Source: Leptolyngbyaceae cyanobacterium RM1_1_2 | Lineage (GTDB): Bacteria; Cyanobacteriota; Cyanobacteriia; Phormidesmidales; Phormidesmidaceae | Assembly: GCA_012032345.1 (NCBI GenBank) | Contig: JAAUQI010000013.1 | Location: forward strand, 1-64,000 | Length of the DNA stretch: 64,000 nt | Reading direction: 5' to 3' | Shown: positions 1 through 8,119 of the stretch, in pieces | How the letters are laid out: the number at the start of each line of letters is the position of its first letter | How positions within the stretch are numbered: position 1 is the stretch's first letter | Translations under genes and position numbers: made by a program | The notes under the pieces: generated by a model | The model's database searches: none | The model's input: the letters and a program-made list of their open reading frames with translations, nothing else | Told to the model about the DNA's origin: nothing

Positions 1-603
1 TCCTACGGCGGCTCGGACAGCAGCAGCCGTACGCGATCGGCCGCCAGCTGCTCCCGCTGCCCCCACCTGGCCCCCGCTGCCCTGCCCTCCCTTGGCCGCT
101 GCCTCACCCGCCTCCCGCGCTGCCTCACCCTGATTGCTCCCGCAGGCATTCGCGACGATAGCTTTGTCGGTCGCTACAGCCACCTGAGGCCGATGCTGTG
201 GGAAACGCCGCTGGTAGATTGGGCGCTCAAGGCGATCGCGCCGCTGGCCCGCTTGCTAAATCAGCAGGCTGCTTTTGAGCAGATCTACCAGGTGCGCACA
301 GAGTTGCTGAAGCAGCCCGTCGCCAAATCTTTTCTCGTCGATCGCCTCACGCCTGCAGACGCAATTGATACCGTCGAGCAGCACCTCAGCGCGATCGCAG
401 TGCCAGCTCAAATCATCGCCGCTGGGCTAGACAGCACTATTCCCCTATGGCACTGCCAGACCTATGCCGAGGGTATTGCTGGAGCACGCCTCACGGTCTT
501 GCCCCAGGCTGAACACGATCTGATTCAAACCCACAGCGACGCGATCGCAGAGCTGATTAGCCAGCACGCCAGCCGACACCCTAGCCAGCAGGAGGCGAGA
601 TAG
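1..603 (+). CDS. alpha/beta-hydrolase family protein, C-terminal part (5' end outside window)
   Basis: The frame is open from the first base to a TAG at 601-603, giving about 200 residues; the start lies upstream of the window. It opens with S-Y-G-G, which resembles the nucleophile elbow (G-x-S-x-G) of alpha/beta hydrolases. It then reads LTLIAPAGI, a strand typical of the family, and near the end has an acid candidate in GLDSTIPL and a histidine candidate in PQAEHDLIQTH, spaced as a catalytic triad would be. The segment between the elbow and LTLIAPAG (bases about 13-130) is very rich in Ser, Arg, Cys and Pro and does not look like the usual helix, so compensating frameshifts or low-complexity expansion are possible there. 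The gene converges on the serine hydrolase and overlaps it by 23 bases. The substrate cannot be inferred. Confidence 0.6.
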   Translation, partial: SYGGSDSSSRTRSAASCSRCPHLAPAALPSLGRCLTRLPRCLTLIAPAGIRDDSFVGRYSHLRPMLWETPLVDWALKAIAPLARLLNQQAAFEQIYQVRTELLKQPVAKSFLVDRLTPADAIDTVEQHLSAIAVPAQIIAAGLDSTIPLWHCQTYAEGIAGARLTVLPQAEHDLIQTHSDAIAELISQHASRHPSQQEAR

Positions 604-1993
604 CCTGGGCCAGCTGCTGAATAAACCATTCGTGATCCCAACTGCCGCGCAGCTGCGACAGGCCAAATCGAGCCACCACTAAGTCAAGGGAAGGAATAAT
701 GGTCAAAATCTGTCCCTGATAGCCCGCCGCCATAAAGGTGTCCGCAGGCATTTGAGGCTGAGGCGATCGCTCTGAGGCATACGACTGGGGCACCTTGAGC
801 CAGAAATGTGCGCCATACTGCTGCTGGGGGGCGGCGGGGGCAGGGGTGCGGGAGTAGTCTACCCAGCCCTTTGGTAGCAGCCGCTCCCCGTTCCAAACGC
901 CGTCCTGCAGGTAAAGCTGGCCAAACTTGGCCCAGTCTCTAGCAGTAGCATACAGGTAAGACGAGCCGACAAAAGTACCGCTGGCGTCGGGTTCTAAGAC
1001 GGCGCTGGTCATACCGATTTTGTCAAACAGAGCCTGATGGGGAAAAGCAAAGTAGTCAGCGTCGGTGCCGCCAACTACCTGACGGATCACCCGGCACAAA
1101 ATATTAGTGGTGCCGCTGGCATAGCTCCAGTGAACGCTAGGGGCTTCTTCTAGTGAGCGGTTAGCCGCGTAGGCTGCCATATCGCCTCGGCTAAATAGCA
1201 TTTTGGTCACGTTTGAGAGGGGATTGCTGTAAATCTCAGAAAACTGCAGGCCGCTGCTCATGCGCAGCAGCTGATCTAGCGTCACTTCGTCCCGGCGATC
1301 GCCCGTTTCACCACACTCTGCGATCAGCCCACAGGTGTCTAGAGACAGCCTGCCCTGCTGCACCAAAACACCCATCAGCGCGTTTATGACGCTTTTAGTC
1401 ATTGACCAGCCCAAGAGGGGCGTATCGGCAGAAAAACCTGGCCCATAGCGTTCCGCAATAAGTTGCCCCGACTGGGCCACCACTAGGGCGCGACTGCGCT
1501 GCTGACGCTTTGAATCTGGTTCTGTAAAGGCTGACTCCACAACGGCAGCCAGTCTGGCCGCATCGATTGGGGCTGGCAGCGCTGCCGCCGTAGGGAAATC
1601 AAAAGCGCTACTGGCACTCAAGCGCGACGCTAACGGATTTGCCTGCTGCCGAATCTTGGCCTCAGGCAGATCGACTACCAGCGTGCAGCCCAAGCCGGGG
1701 CGGTAAATTACCTGACGTTGGATCAGGCCCAAAACCGAGGCGGTTACTGATTGAGCCTGCCAGTCAATTTGAGCCTGAACGTACCGCAGCAGCACCAGAT
1801 TATCAACGGCTAAGTCTTCTGTCAAAACGGCCTCGGGTTTGCGCTGGGCAACAAAGACGCTAGAGGCCAAAATTTTGGCTTTGTAGGCTGCTGCCAGCAG
1901 GGCTGTACGCCAGAGTACATATAGAACTGCCCACACCAGCAAAACTGCTAGAATGCTCAGCCCACTCAAAATCGAAGCGGGGAGGGTTGCCAT
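581..1993 (-). CDS. serine hydrolase of the beta-lactamase / penicillin-binding-protein-like family
   Basis: This 470-residue protein starts with a hydrophobic membrane segment (residues about 7-36), so it is probably anchored with its catalytic domain in the periplasm. The SxxK motif of class C beta-lactamases and DD-peptidases is present as S-M-T-K (Ser197, Lys200) in the context LGWSMTKSVI. A YxS/YxN-type motif follows in HWSYASGTTN. The third motif (usually K/H-x-G) seems to be AGYQGQ near the C-terminus. Family members hydrolyse amide or ester bonds such as D-Ala peptides or small esters; the exact substrate is unknown. The gene is convergent with the upstream hydrolase and divergent from xseA, with about 200 bases between it and xseA. 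Confidence 0.8.
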   Translation of the reverse strand: MATLPASILSGLSILAVLLVWAVLYVLWRTALLAAAYKAKILASSVFVAQRKPEAVLTEDLAVDNLVLLRYVQAQIDWQAQSVTASVLGLIQRQVIYRPGLGCTLVVDLPEAKIRQQANPLASRLSASSAFDFPTAAALPAPIDAARLAAVVESAFTEPDSKRQQRSRALVVAQSGQLIAERYGPGFSADTPLLGWSMTKSVINALMGVLVQQGRLSLDTCGLIAECGETGDRRDEVTLDQLLRMSSGLQFSEIYSNPLSNVTKMLFSRGDMAAYAANRSLEEAPSVHWSYASGTTNILCRVIRQVVGGTDADYFAFPHQALFDKIGMTSAVLEPDASGTFVGSSYLYATARDWAKFGQLYLQDGVWNGERLLPKGWVDYSRTPAPAAPQQQYGAHFWLKVPQSYASERSPQPQMPADTFMAAGYQGQILTIIPSLDLVVARFGLSQLRGSWDHEWFIQQLAQAISPPAG

Positions 1994-2071
1994 TGGTTGC
2001 GGCTAACGTGTCAGTGCAAACTTGTCACAAATTTACGACCGCATCCTACCAAAAATAATGGGTCTACAGCA

Positions 2072-2096
2072 CCATCCTTCAGGATGGCTTTTTCTC
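2072..2096 (+). terminator. hairpin with T-rich tail upstream of xseA
   Basis: CCATCC and GGATGG pair around a four-base loop (TTCA), and the right arm is followed by CTTTTTCTCT on the plus strand. This has the form of a small intrinsic terminator. It lies about 100 bases before xseA, so it would either stop readthrough from the left or act in the xseA leader. The stem is short. Confidence 0.35.
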
Positions 2097-2194
2097 TCTA
2101 AAGAGCGACCTATTGTAGAGAGTATTGCCGCAAAAGGTGTACAAACGTACTAATCTGGATAAGATGACTTGTTCTCAAGCGGCTTCTCAAAGTC

Positions 2195-3436
2195 ATGACC
2201 TCATCAACAGATATCTATAATTCATCTGCTGCTATCAGCGTAGCCGGACTAACCGACTACATTCAAACCCTGCTAGAGCAAGACTATCAGCTGCAGCAAA
2301 TTTGGATCGTAGGCGAAGTTACCGATCTGCGTCACCACGCCAGCGGGCTATTTTTCACGTTGCAAGATCCTGAAGCTGCTGCTGCCCTGCGCTGTGTCGT
2401 TTGGCGATCGCAGATTTCCCGACTGGCGGCAGTCCCCACCGAAGGAACGCTGATGACTCTGCTAGGCCAAGTCCGGCTCTACCCGCAGCGGGGCAGCTAT
2501 CAGCTCATGGTCTGGCAAAGCATCCCAGCGGGCGAGGGGCTGAATGCTCTGCGCTATAGACAGCTGCGCGATCGCCTACAGCTAGAGGGTCTGTTTGACG
2601 AGGCCCAAAAGCGCCCGCTACCGGCTCACCCGCGCACGGTTGGCGTCGTGACCTCAGACCAAGCTGCTGCCTGGGGAGACATTCAGCGGACGCTAAAGCA
2701 GCGCTATCCTGGGCTGCAGGTGTTGCTCTCGCCGACCTTGGTGCAGGGAACGGCTGCGCCTGCCGCGATCGCCCAGGCCCTAGAGCGCCTCTGTCAGGAT
2801 GGCCGGGCTGAAGTTATTATCCTGGCGCGGGGGGGCGGGGCGGCAGAAGATTTAGCCTGCTTTAACAACGAGCAGGTCGTGCGGGCGATCGCTCTCTGCT
2901 CTGTCCCGGTGGTGACGGGTATTGGCCACGAGCGCGATCAGTCTCTAGCTGATTTGGCGGCTGACTTTGCCGCCCACACCCCCACAGCGGCGGCAACCAA
3001 AGCAGTGCCTGACCTAGCAGACCTGCTAGCTGAGCATGGCGATCGCCAGAGGTTCCTGATTGAGGCTATGCAAGCTCAGCTAGCGATCGGGCGCGCGCGC
3101 GCTGAGGCGGCTGTCTATCAGCTCAAACGCCTGCGGCTCGATCGCCAGATTGAGCAAATTCAGCAGCGGCAGCAGTGGCAGCAGCAGCGCCTCAGATCAG
3201 CCATTCGGCAGCGTCTCCAGCAGGCCCAGGGGCACAGCAACGCCCTAGAGCAAAAACTAGCCGCCCTCAATCCTGAGCTAGCGCTGCAGCGAGGCTACGC
3301 TTTGGTTCGTCAGTCATCCGGGCAGATTGTGCGCACCGCAGCGGCTTTGAGTATAGGTGAAACCGTCAGTATTCAGCTAGCCCAGGGCACGGCTAAAGCT
3401 CAGGTGACGCAGGTTTCGGCTCGTCCCCAGGAGTAG
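2195..3436 (+). CDS. xseA: exodeoxyribonuclease VII large subunit
   Basis: The 413-residue product is the catalytic subunit of exonuclease VII, which degrades single-stranded DNA to oligonucleotides in both directions in the cytoplasm. Residues about 13-110 form the N-terminal OB-fold (ISVAGLTDYIQTLLE, then GEVTDLRHHASGLFFTL). The central catalytic domain contains the conserved GVVTSDQAAAWGDI, LARGGGAAEDL and VTGIGHERDQSLADLAAD stretches. Residues about 280-360 are a Gln/Arg-rich coiled coil, as expected for the subunit, and the C-terminus carries the ALQRGYALV motif. The length matches the family. xseB follows after 82 bases on the same strand, so the two subunits are probably co-transcribed. 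Confidence 0.96.
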   Translation: MTSSTDIYNSSAAISVAGLTDYIQTLLEQDYQLQQIWIVGEVTDLRHHASGLFFTLQDPEAAAALRCVVWRSQISRLAAVPTEGTLMTLLGQVRLYPQRGSYQLMVWQSIPAGEGLNALRYRQLRDRLQLEGLFDEAQKRPLPAHPRTVGVVTSDQAAAWGDIQRTLKQRYPGLQVLLSPTLVQGTAAPAAIAQALERLCQDGRAEVIILARGGGAAEDLACFNNEQVVRAIALCSVPVVTGIGHERDQSLADLAADFAAHTPTAAATKAVPDLADLLAEHGDRQRFLIEAMQAQLAIGRARAEAAVYQLKRLRLDRQIEQIQQRQQWQQQRLRSAIRQRLQQAQGHSNALEQKLAALNPELALQRGYALVRQSSGQIVRTAAALSIGETVSIQLAQGTAKAQVTQVSARPQE

Positions 3437-3518
3437 GGCCGCTACAGCCACTCGTTTTTCGTCAGGCCCGTTAGTCTAGTCTCGATCTAGGCCCAATCCA
3501 GTCCCAGGAAACTCACTC

Positions 3519-3761
3519 ATGAAAAAGCAGCAGCCCAAGTCCGGCCCCAATGCCTGGCAGTATGAACAGGCGATCGCCCACATTGAAGCTACGATCCACC
3601 AAATTGAAACTGCAGAACTGCCCTTAGCCGAAACGATTGAGCAATTCACCCAGGCCGCCGAACATCTACAGCAGTGCAAAGCCTTCCTCAACCAAAAGCA
3701 GCAGCAGGTTGATCTGCTAATTGAATCATTGACTACCGATGATGCAACCGAATCTTTGTAG
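3519..3761 (+). CDS. xseB: exodeoxyribonuclease VII small subunit
   Basis: The 80-residue product matches the small subunit of exonuclease VII. The family signature is visible as a long amphipathic helix pair with IHQIETAELPLAETIEQFTQ and a following region ending in LNQKQQQVDLL. Several small subunits wrap the coiled coil of XseA and control its activity. The gene lies 82 bases downstream of xseA on the same strand, the usual arrangement. The start ATG begins MKKQQPKSGP; the charged tail before the core helix is a little longer than in many bacteria. Confidence 0.93.
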   Translation: MKKQQPKSGPNAWQYEQAIAHIEATIHQIETAELPLAETIEQFTQAAEHLQQCKAFLNQKQQQVDLLIESLTTDDATESL

Positions 3762-3867
3762 AGTTGCACTGCTAATCCATCAGCATTACCCACGAGTTGC
3801 CCTGTCTATCTGCTCTAGAATGTAAAGATTGCGCAACAGTCGTAGGGTATTCCAAGGAGTGATTTAC

Positions 3868-4818
3868 ATGACAGGCGGGATTGAACCAAAGCTGATTATT
3901 CATGGCGGAGCCGGCAGCGCAATCAAGTCTGAAGAGAGTCTGATTGCCGTTAGACACGAGCTACACCAAATTGTAGAAACGGTCTATCAAAAGTTAGCTG
4001 CAGGTGAAGACGCTAAATCAGCCGTAGTTTTGGCCTGCCGCCTGCTAGAAGACAACCCGCGATTCAACGCTGGTACCGGATCTGTGCTGCAGTCTGATGG
4101 TCAGATTCGCATGAGTGCGGCGCTAATGGACGGAGCCGCTCAGCGCTTCAGCGGCGTCATCAATGCCTCTCGATTACAGCACCCGATTGATCTAGCCGAA
4201 CATCTACAGACCTTTCACGATCGCGTCCTCTCAGACTATGGCGCAGCCGATCTGATGCGCGAACTGGGAACACCGCTCTTTGATCCTTTAACTGAGCTGC
4301 GCCTGCAAGAGTGGCTACGCGAACGCTCTGAAGGTTTCAAGCACGAAATGGCGGGCGTTGTGGCTGAGAGCGCCCTAGCCAACAGCAGCGCTCGACGGGG
4401 CACGATTGGGGTGGTCGCTCTAGACAATCAGGGGCGAATTGCAGCGGGTACCTCAACGGGCGGCAAGGGGCTAGAGCGAATCGGTCGAGTCAGCGACTCA
4501 GCTATGCCTGCCGGGAACTATGCCACTGCCGATGCCGGAATTAGCTGTACAGGCATTGGGGAAGATATCATTGACGAGTGCCTCGCCGCCCGCATCGTTA
4601 TCCGAGTCACCGATGGCATGGCGCTGTCTCAGGCTTTTGATAAGTCTTTTGCAGAAGCCGATCGCAACCAGAGAGAGTTTGGTGCCATCGGCATCGATCG
4701 CTCCGGGCGGATTGCCTGGGGCAAGACCACTGAGGTACTCCTGAGCGCTTATCATAATGGATATGAGCTAGGCGACGCGCTAGAAATGGGCAAGGGCACG
4801 AAAACTGCAAGCTGCTAG
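3868..4818 (+). CDS. isoaspartyl peptidase / plant-type L-asparaginase
   Basis: This 316-residue N-terminal-nucleophile hydrolase cleaves beta-aspartyl dipeptides and can hydrolyse asparagine. The proenzyme is expected to cut itself before Thr179 in the motif R-R-G-T-I-G-V-V, which makes Thr179 the catalytic nucleophile of the beta chain. The conserved IIHGGAG near the N-terminus, FNAGTGSVL in the alpha chain and AAGTSTGG in the beta chain support the assignment. The frame is open further upstream, but the ATG at 3868 is preferred because AAGGAG at 3854-3859 lies at ideal spacing and the family begins near PKLIIHGGAG. Its last codons are followed after 16 bases by a small membrane-peptide gene. 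Confidence 0.93.
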   Translation: MTGGIEPKLIIHGGAGSAIKSEESLIAVRHELHQIVETVYQKLAAGEDAKSAVVLACRLLEDNPRFNAGTGSVLQSDGQIRMSAALMDGAAQRFSGVINASRLQHPIDLAEHLQTFHDRVLSDYGAADLMRELGTPLFDPLTELRLQEWLRERSEGFKHEMAGVVAESALANSSARRGTIGVVALDNQGRIAAGTSTGGKGLERIGRVSDSAMPAGNYATADAGISCTGIGEDIIDECLAARIVIRVTDGMALSQAFDKSFAEADRNQREFGAIGIDRSGRIAWGKTTEVLLSAYHNGYELGDALEMGKGTKTASC

Positions 4819-4834
4819 CTAAGACGCAAAACCC

Positions 4835-4990
4835 ATGTCGGAAGACCCGAAATTGACGAAGCCAAAGATTCCCCAAGACGGGGACTCAGCCAGCCCCAGC
4901 GCGATCACAGTAGACGCTGGCACGCTGGCTTTTGTAATATTCTTGGCGCTGCTGCTACCCCTGATAATTTCAGGCTTTCTGTTTCAGTAA
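4835..4990 (+). CDS. small single-span membrane protein, 51 residues
   Basis: An ATG at 4835 opens a 51-codon frame that ends with TAA at 4988-4990. The first 28 residues are polar and proline-rich (MSEDPKLTKPKIPQDGDS). They are followed by one strongly hydrophobic segment (residues about 31-50, LAFVIFLALLLPLIISGFLF) that would span the membrane. It sits 16 bases after the asparaginase gene on the same strand, so it may share that transcript. The family is not recognised. The clean polar-then-hydrophobic layout and proper stop argue that it is real, but it is short. Confidence 0.55.
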   Translation: MSEDPKLTKPKIPQDGDSASPSAITVDAGTLAFVIFLALLLPLIISGFLFQ

Positions 4991-5007
4991 CGTCAGACGG
5001 TTCAGCG

Positions 5008-5032
5008 GTCATAGCACTGAAGTGCTGACTAC
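5008..5032. repeat. REP-like palindromic element, copy 1 (short form)
   Basis: The core AGCACT-GA-AGTGCT is a perfect inverted repeat and is followed by GACTAC. Two related but longer copies occur at 40548-40580 and 42611-42644; they share the GCACTGACTA end and a central palindromic hairpin. All three are intergenic, which suggests a dispersed non-coding repeat family. Confidence 0.5.
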
Positions 5033-5048
5033 GAGGAACTTTTGTCAG

Positions 5049-5192
5049 TCAATCAGGTTCTGAACAGAGCTTGATAAAGTCATAGGCAGTCAGGGAGCTA
5101 ATCTGCTCTGGGCACAGCTGCCGTTTGAGCGCCTGCCAAAAGCATTCAAGCGGGTTCAATTTCGGTGAGTGGGCTGGCTGAAGTATCGGGCT
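5049..5192 (-). pseudogene. IS630-family transposase remnant (C-terminal end)
   Basis: Read on the minus strand, these bases encode about 47 residues including PAHSPKLNPLECFWQALKR and end at a TGA at 5049-5051. The pattern P-x-x-S-P-x-L-N-P-x-E-x-x-W is the C-terminal catalytic block of IS630/Tc1-type DDE transposases, where the Glu is the third acidic residue. A stop codon (TAA) at 5193-5195 closes the frame upstream, and nothing resembling the rest of the enzyme is present before recG. This is therefore a short dead remnant with no visible terminal inverted repeats. Confidence 0.7.
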
Positions 5193-5260
5193 TTAGCGAA
5201 GAGCGGGAATGCATAGAGCCACCAGTTTTAATAGCTTTAGTCTAACAAAACAGCGCCTGC

Positions 5261-7777
5261 TCAAGTCAAAATCGCTCCGCCCATCAGTTTTTGGTAGCGG
5301 CGATCGAGTTCGGTTTTCATCAGCGGCCACAGGTTTAAACTGGGGTCTTCAGCAATGATTTTTTCAGCCGCTGAGCGGGCCAGCTCTAGCACATCTTGAT
5401 CTTCTAGCAGGCTGGCCAAGGCAAAGTCGGGCAGTCCTGACTGGCGTGTGCCCAGCACCTGACCCGGCCCCCGGAAGCGCATATCCATCTCTGAGATAAA
5501 AAAGCCGTCCTGGGACTGCTCTAGCACCTTGAGGCGCTGAATCGCTGTTTCGTTTTTGCTGGTGCTCATCAGCAGGCAATAGGACTGATCTGCCCCCCGC
5601 CCCACCCGCCCCCGCAGCTGGTGCAGTTGCGAAAGACCAAAGCGCTCGGCATGTTCGATCAGCATGACGCTGGCATTGGGAATGTCAACGCCGACCTCAA
5701 CTACGGTAGTTGAGACTAAAATTTGAAGTCTGCGATCGCGGAACTGAGTAATCGCCTGGTCTTTTTCAGCCGAAGACAAGCGCCCGTGCAGCAGCCCCAC
5801 CTGAAATTCAGGAAAGATACTTTCTTGCAGCCGCTGATGCTCCTCAATAGCCGACTTCAAGTCTAGCTTTTCGGACTCGTCCACCAGCGGCAGCACGATG
5901 TAAGTCTGGCGGCCCTGGGCAATTTCGCGGCGGATCAGGTCATAGGCATGATTGCGATCGCGCCCGCTTAGCAGCGTGGTTTGAATCGCTTTGCGCCCCG
6001 GTGGCAGCTCATCAATTTGACTGACGCTAAGATCGCCGTGCAGTGTTAGAGCCAGCGTCCGGGGAATGGGCGTCGCCGTCAGGGTTAAAACATGGGGATT
6101 TTGGCCTTTTTGCTGCAGCTGCGCCCGCTGCTGTACCCCAAAGCGGTGCTGCTCGTCAATCGTCACCAGTCCTAGAGCCTGAAACTGCACCGGATCTTCA
6201 ATCAGCGCGTGGGTGCCCACCAGCAGCGGCAGTTCTCCTGAGCTAAGCTGGGCAAAGATTTCCCGCCGCTTGGCCATCCGTGTAGAGCCAGTTAACAGTT
6301 CCACGGGCAGGTGCAGCAGATTAAACCAGCTTACCAGCTTGCGGTAGTGCTGCTCTGCCAGAACTTCAGTCGGGGCCATCAGCGCCGCCTGGTACCCCGC
6401 CTGGATTGCCGCTAAAATTGCCACTACTGCCACCACCGTTTTGCCCGAACCCACGTCTCCCTGCACCAGTCGATTCATTGGGGTGGGCAGCTGCAGGTCG
6501 TTGAGAATTTCGTTGACGACTCGCTGCTGAGCGGCCGTCAGAGCAAACGGCAGCATCTGATAAAACGTATCAATCAGTTCTCCGGTGGCAGCTAAAACAA
6601 CTTCGGTCTGAGTTTGCTGCTGCTGCTGTCGTCGCCGCAGCAGGCCCAGCTGCAGGTAGAAGAATTCGTCGAAAACTAAACGGCGGCGGGCGGCGGCCAA
6701 GGTGTCTGACTCTGGCGGAAAGTGAATATGGGCGATCGCCACTGGTAGCTTGACCAGCTCGTACTGCTCTCGAATGGCGGCGGGTAGTGGATCTCGCAGC
6801 TCTACAGCAGCAGGCATGGCCGCGACTACGGCCCGTCGCACCAGATCAGCCGCCACACCTTCTGTCAGCGGATAAACCGGCACTACCCGCCCCACCGTCA
6901 AAGATTCGATTGCGCCGCCAACGCTGTCAAGCAGCTCAATATCGGGGTCATCTAGGGTGAGGCCATATTTGTTTTCTTTCACTAGGCCAGAGGCGGCCAC
7001 GGTGGCTCCCACCGGATACAGGCGTTTTTGCTGCTCCTGCCAGCCCCGGTTGCGGTAGCGGCTACCGGCAAAAAAGCGGCTGATCTTGAACTGGGCGCTC
7101 TGGTCACGAATCAGCAGCTCAAAAATAGTCAGCTTGGCATTGCGGGGGCTGTTAAAGCAGGTACAGCGCTTTACTGTGCCCACAACGGTCACCGTTTCTC
7201 CTGGTACCAGCCCCCGAATTGAAACCTGACGGGCATAGTCAATATGGTCACGGGGATAGTAGTACAGCACATCCCGCACCGTGTAGAGGCCAAGCTTAGC
7301 TAAGCGATCGCCGTTTTTAGGGCCAATCCCCTTGAGATAGGTGACAGATTGATCTAGCTCAGGCAGACGCTCTTTGGGGGCTGCTGGCGTCAAAGCAGTT
7401 GTTTTGGGTAGCTCAGGGCGTACCGCCTTGGGCTGAGCTTCACTCTCTGTAGCAGTTTGCAAGGTGAGCTGCTGAGCAGAACTGTCTTCTAAGCGACGAC
7501 GAATCTGGTAGAGACTACGGCGGGTGTCAGCCACTAGGTGCTGTCGTCGGGCAAAGCTGAGATCGCTATAGGTTTGAAAAGAGTCAGAGAGCGATCGCCA
7601 GTGGGCCTGCTCGTCGTCAGAAAGCCCCTGGGGAAGCTGCTGTAGACTATCGCGCAAAAACTCGCTAAAGCACTGCTGCCTGCCCACCAGATCGTTAAAG
7701 CCGTGATCTGCTTCTAAGGCCAGGGCTTTTTGCAGGCGTAGCCAGTCAGGTAAGGCTGAAGTTTTGCGATCGCTCAT
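5261..7777 (-). CDS. recG: ATP-dependent DNA helicase RecG
   Basis: This 838-residue protein is the RecG branch-migration helicase, which regresses stalled replication forks and processes Holliday-type junctions. The N-terminal part contains the wedge/OB domain, introduced by YLKGIGPKNGDRLAKLGL and followed by YYPRDHIDY. The helicase core shows Walker A GDVGSGKT (residues about 440), the DEQH box in TIDEQHRFG (about 542), TLTATPIPRTL (motif III) and HQLRGRVGRG (motif VI). The C-terminus carries the RecG-specific SQDGFFISEMDMRFRGPG and GTRQSGLPDF. It has an N-terminal extension of about 120 residues before the wedge domain, common in cyanobacterial RecG. It is the last gene of a minus-strand run that begins with rpsB. 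Confidence 0.97.
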   Translation of the reverse strand: MSDRKTSALPDWLRLQKALALEADHGFNDLVGRQQCFSEFLRDSLQQLPQGLSDDEQAHWRSLSDSFQTYSDLSFARRQHLVADTRRSLYQIRRRLEDSSAQQLTLQTATESEAQPKAVRPELPKTTALTPAAPKERLPELDQSVTYLKGIGPKNGDRLAKLGLYTVRDVLYYYPRDHIDYARQVSIRGLVPGETVTVVGTVKRCTCFNSPRNAKLTIFELLIRDQSAQFKISRFFAGSRYRNRGWQEQQKRLYPVGATVAASGLVKENKYGLTLDDPDIELLDSVGGAIESLTVGRVVPVYPLTEGVAADLVRRAVVAAMPAAVELRDPLPAAIREQYELVKLPVAIAHIHFPPESDTLAAARRRLVFDEFFYLQLGLLRRRQQQQQTQTEVVLAATGELIDTFYQMLPFALTAAQQRVVNEILNDLQLPTPMNRLVQGDVGSGKTVVAVVAILAAIQAGYQAALMAPTEVLAEQHYRKLVSWFNLLHLPVELLTGSTRMAKRREIFAQLSSGELPLLVGTHALIEDPVQFQALGLVTIDEQHRFGVQQRAQLQQKGQNPHVLTLTATPIPRTLALTLHGDLSVSQIDELPPGRKAIQTTLLSGRDRNHAYDLIRREIAQGRQTYIVLPLVDESEKLDLKSAIEEHQRLQESIFPEFQVGLLHGRLSSAEKDQAITQFRDRRLQILVSTTVVEVGVDIPNASVMLIEHAERFGLSQLHQLRGRVGRGADQSYCLLMSTSKNETAIQRLKVLEQSQDGFFISEMDMRFRGPGQVLGTRQSGLPDFALASLLEDQDVLELARSAAEKIIAEDPSLNLWPLMKTELDRRYQKLMGGAILT

Positions 7778-7795
7778 AACGCTTTCAAAATCGAG

Positions 7796-8119
7796 TTACT
7801 CGACCCAGCTAGCCCTCCAAGCCGCCTCAGCTTCTGCTACCGATCGCTCCTGCTGCTTTTGCTGATACTGCTGAGCTAAGCTCTTTAGACCTGCTACCTT
7901 TTCTCGAATCTTACTGCGCCAAACTGTCACAGTGGAGTCAATAAACTCTACTTCTGCCAGCCGCAGATTGATAGCAACGAGGTGCGTCATCTGGCTGGGA
8001 TCTGGCATGTCGTCTTCGTCTTCGTCTTCATCTTCTTCGTCCCCTGCTTCTAGATCGACTTCACTCTCAGGCCGCAGGTCTATTAGCACATTCAAAATAT
8101 TGGGCGTGCTGGAGGCCAT
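7796..8119 (-). CDS. acidic hypothetical protein between tsf and recG
   Basis: This 107-residue protein is not recognised. It has a strongly acidic stretch (residues about 17-37, Glu/Asp repeats) followed by a better conserved-looking segment with MTHLVAINLRLAEVEFIDST and a helical C-terminal half ending in AAWRASWVE. No signal peptide or membrane segment is seen. Its start overlaps the end of the preceding gene by 28 bases, and recG starts 19 bases after its stop, which suggests translational coupling in one operon. The acidic tract makes part of the opposite strand open as Ser-rich codons, which should not be read as a gene. Confidence 0.65.
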   Translation of the reverse strand: MASSTPNILNVLIDLRPESEVDLEAGDEEDEDEDEDDMPDPSQMTHLVAINLRLAEVEFIDSTVTVWRSKIREKVAGLKSLAQQYQQKQQERSVAEAEAAWRASWVE

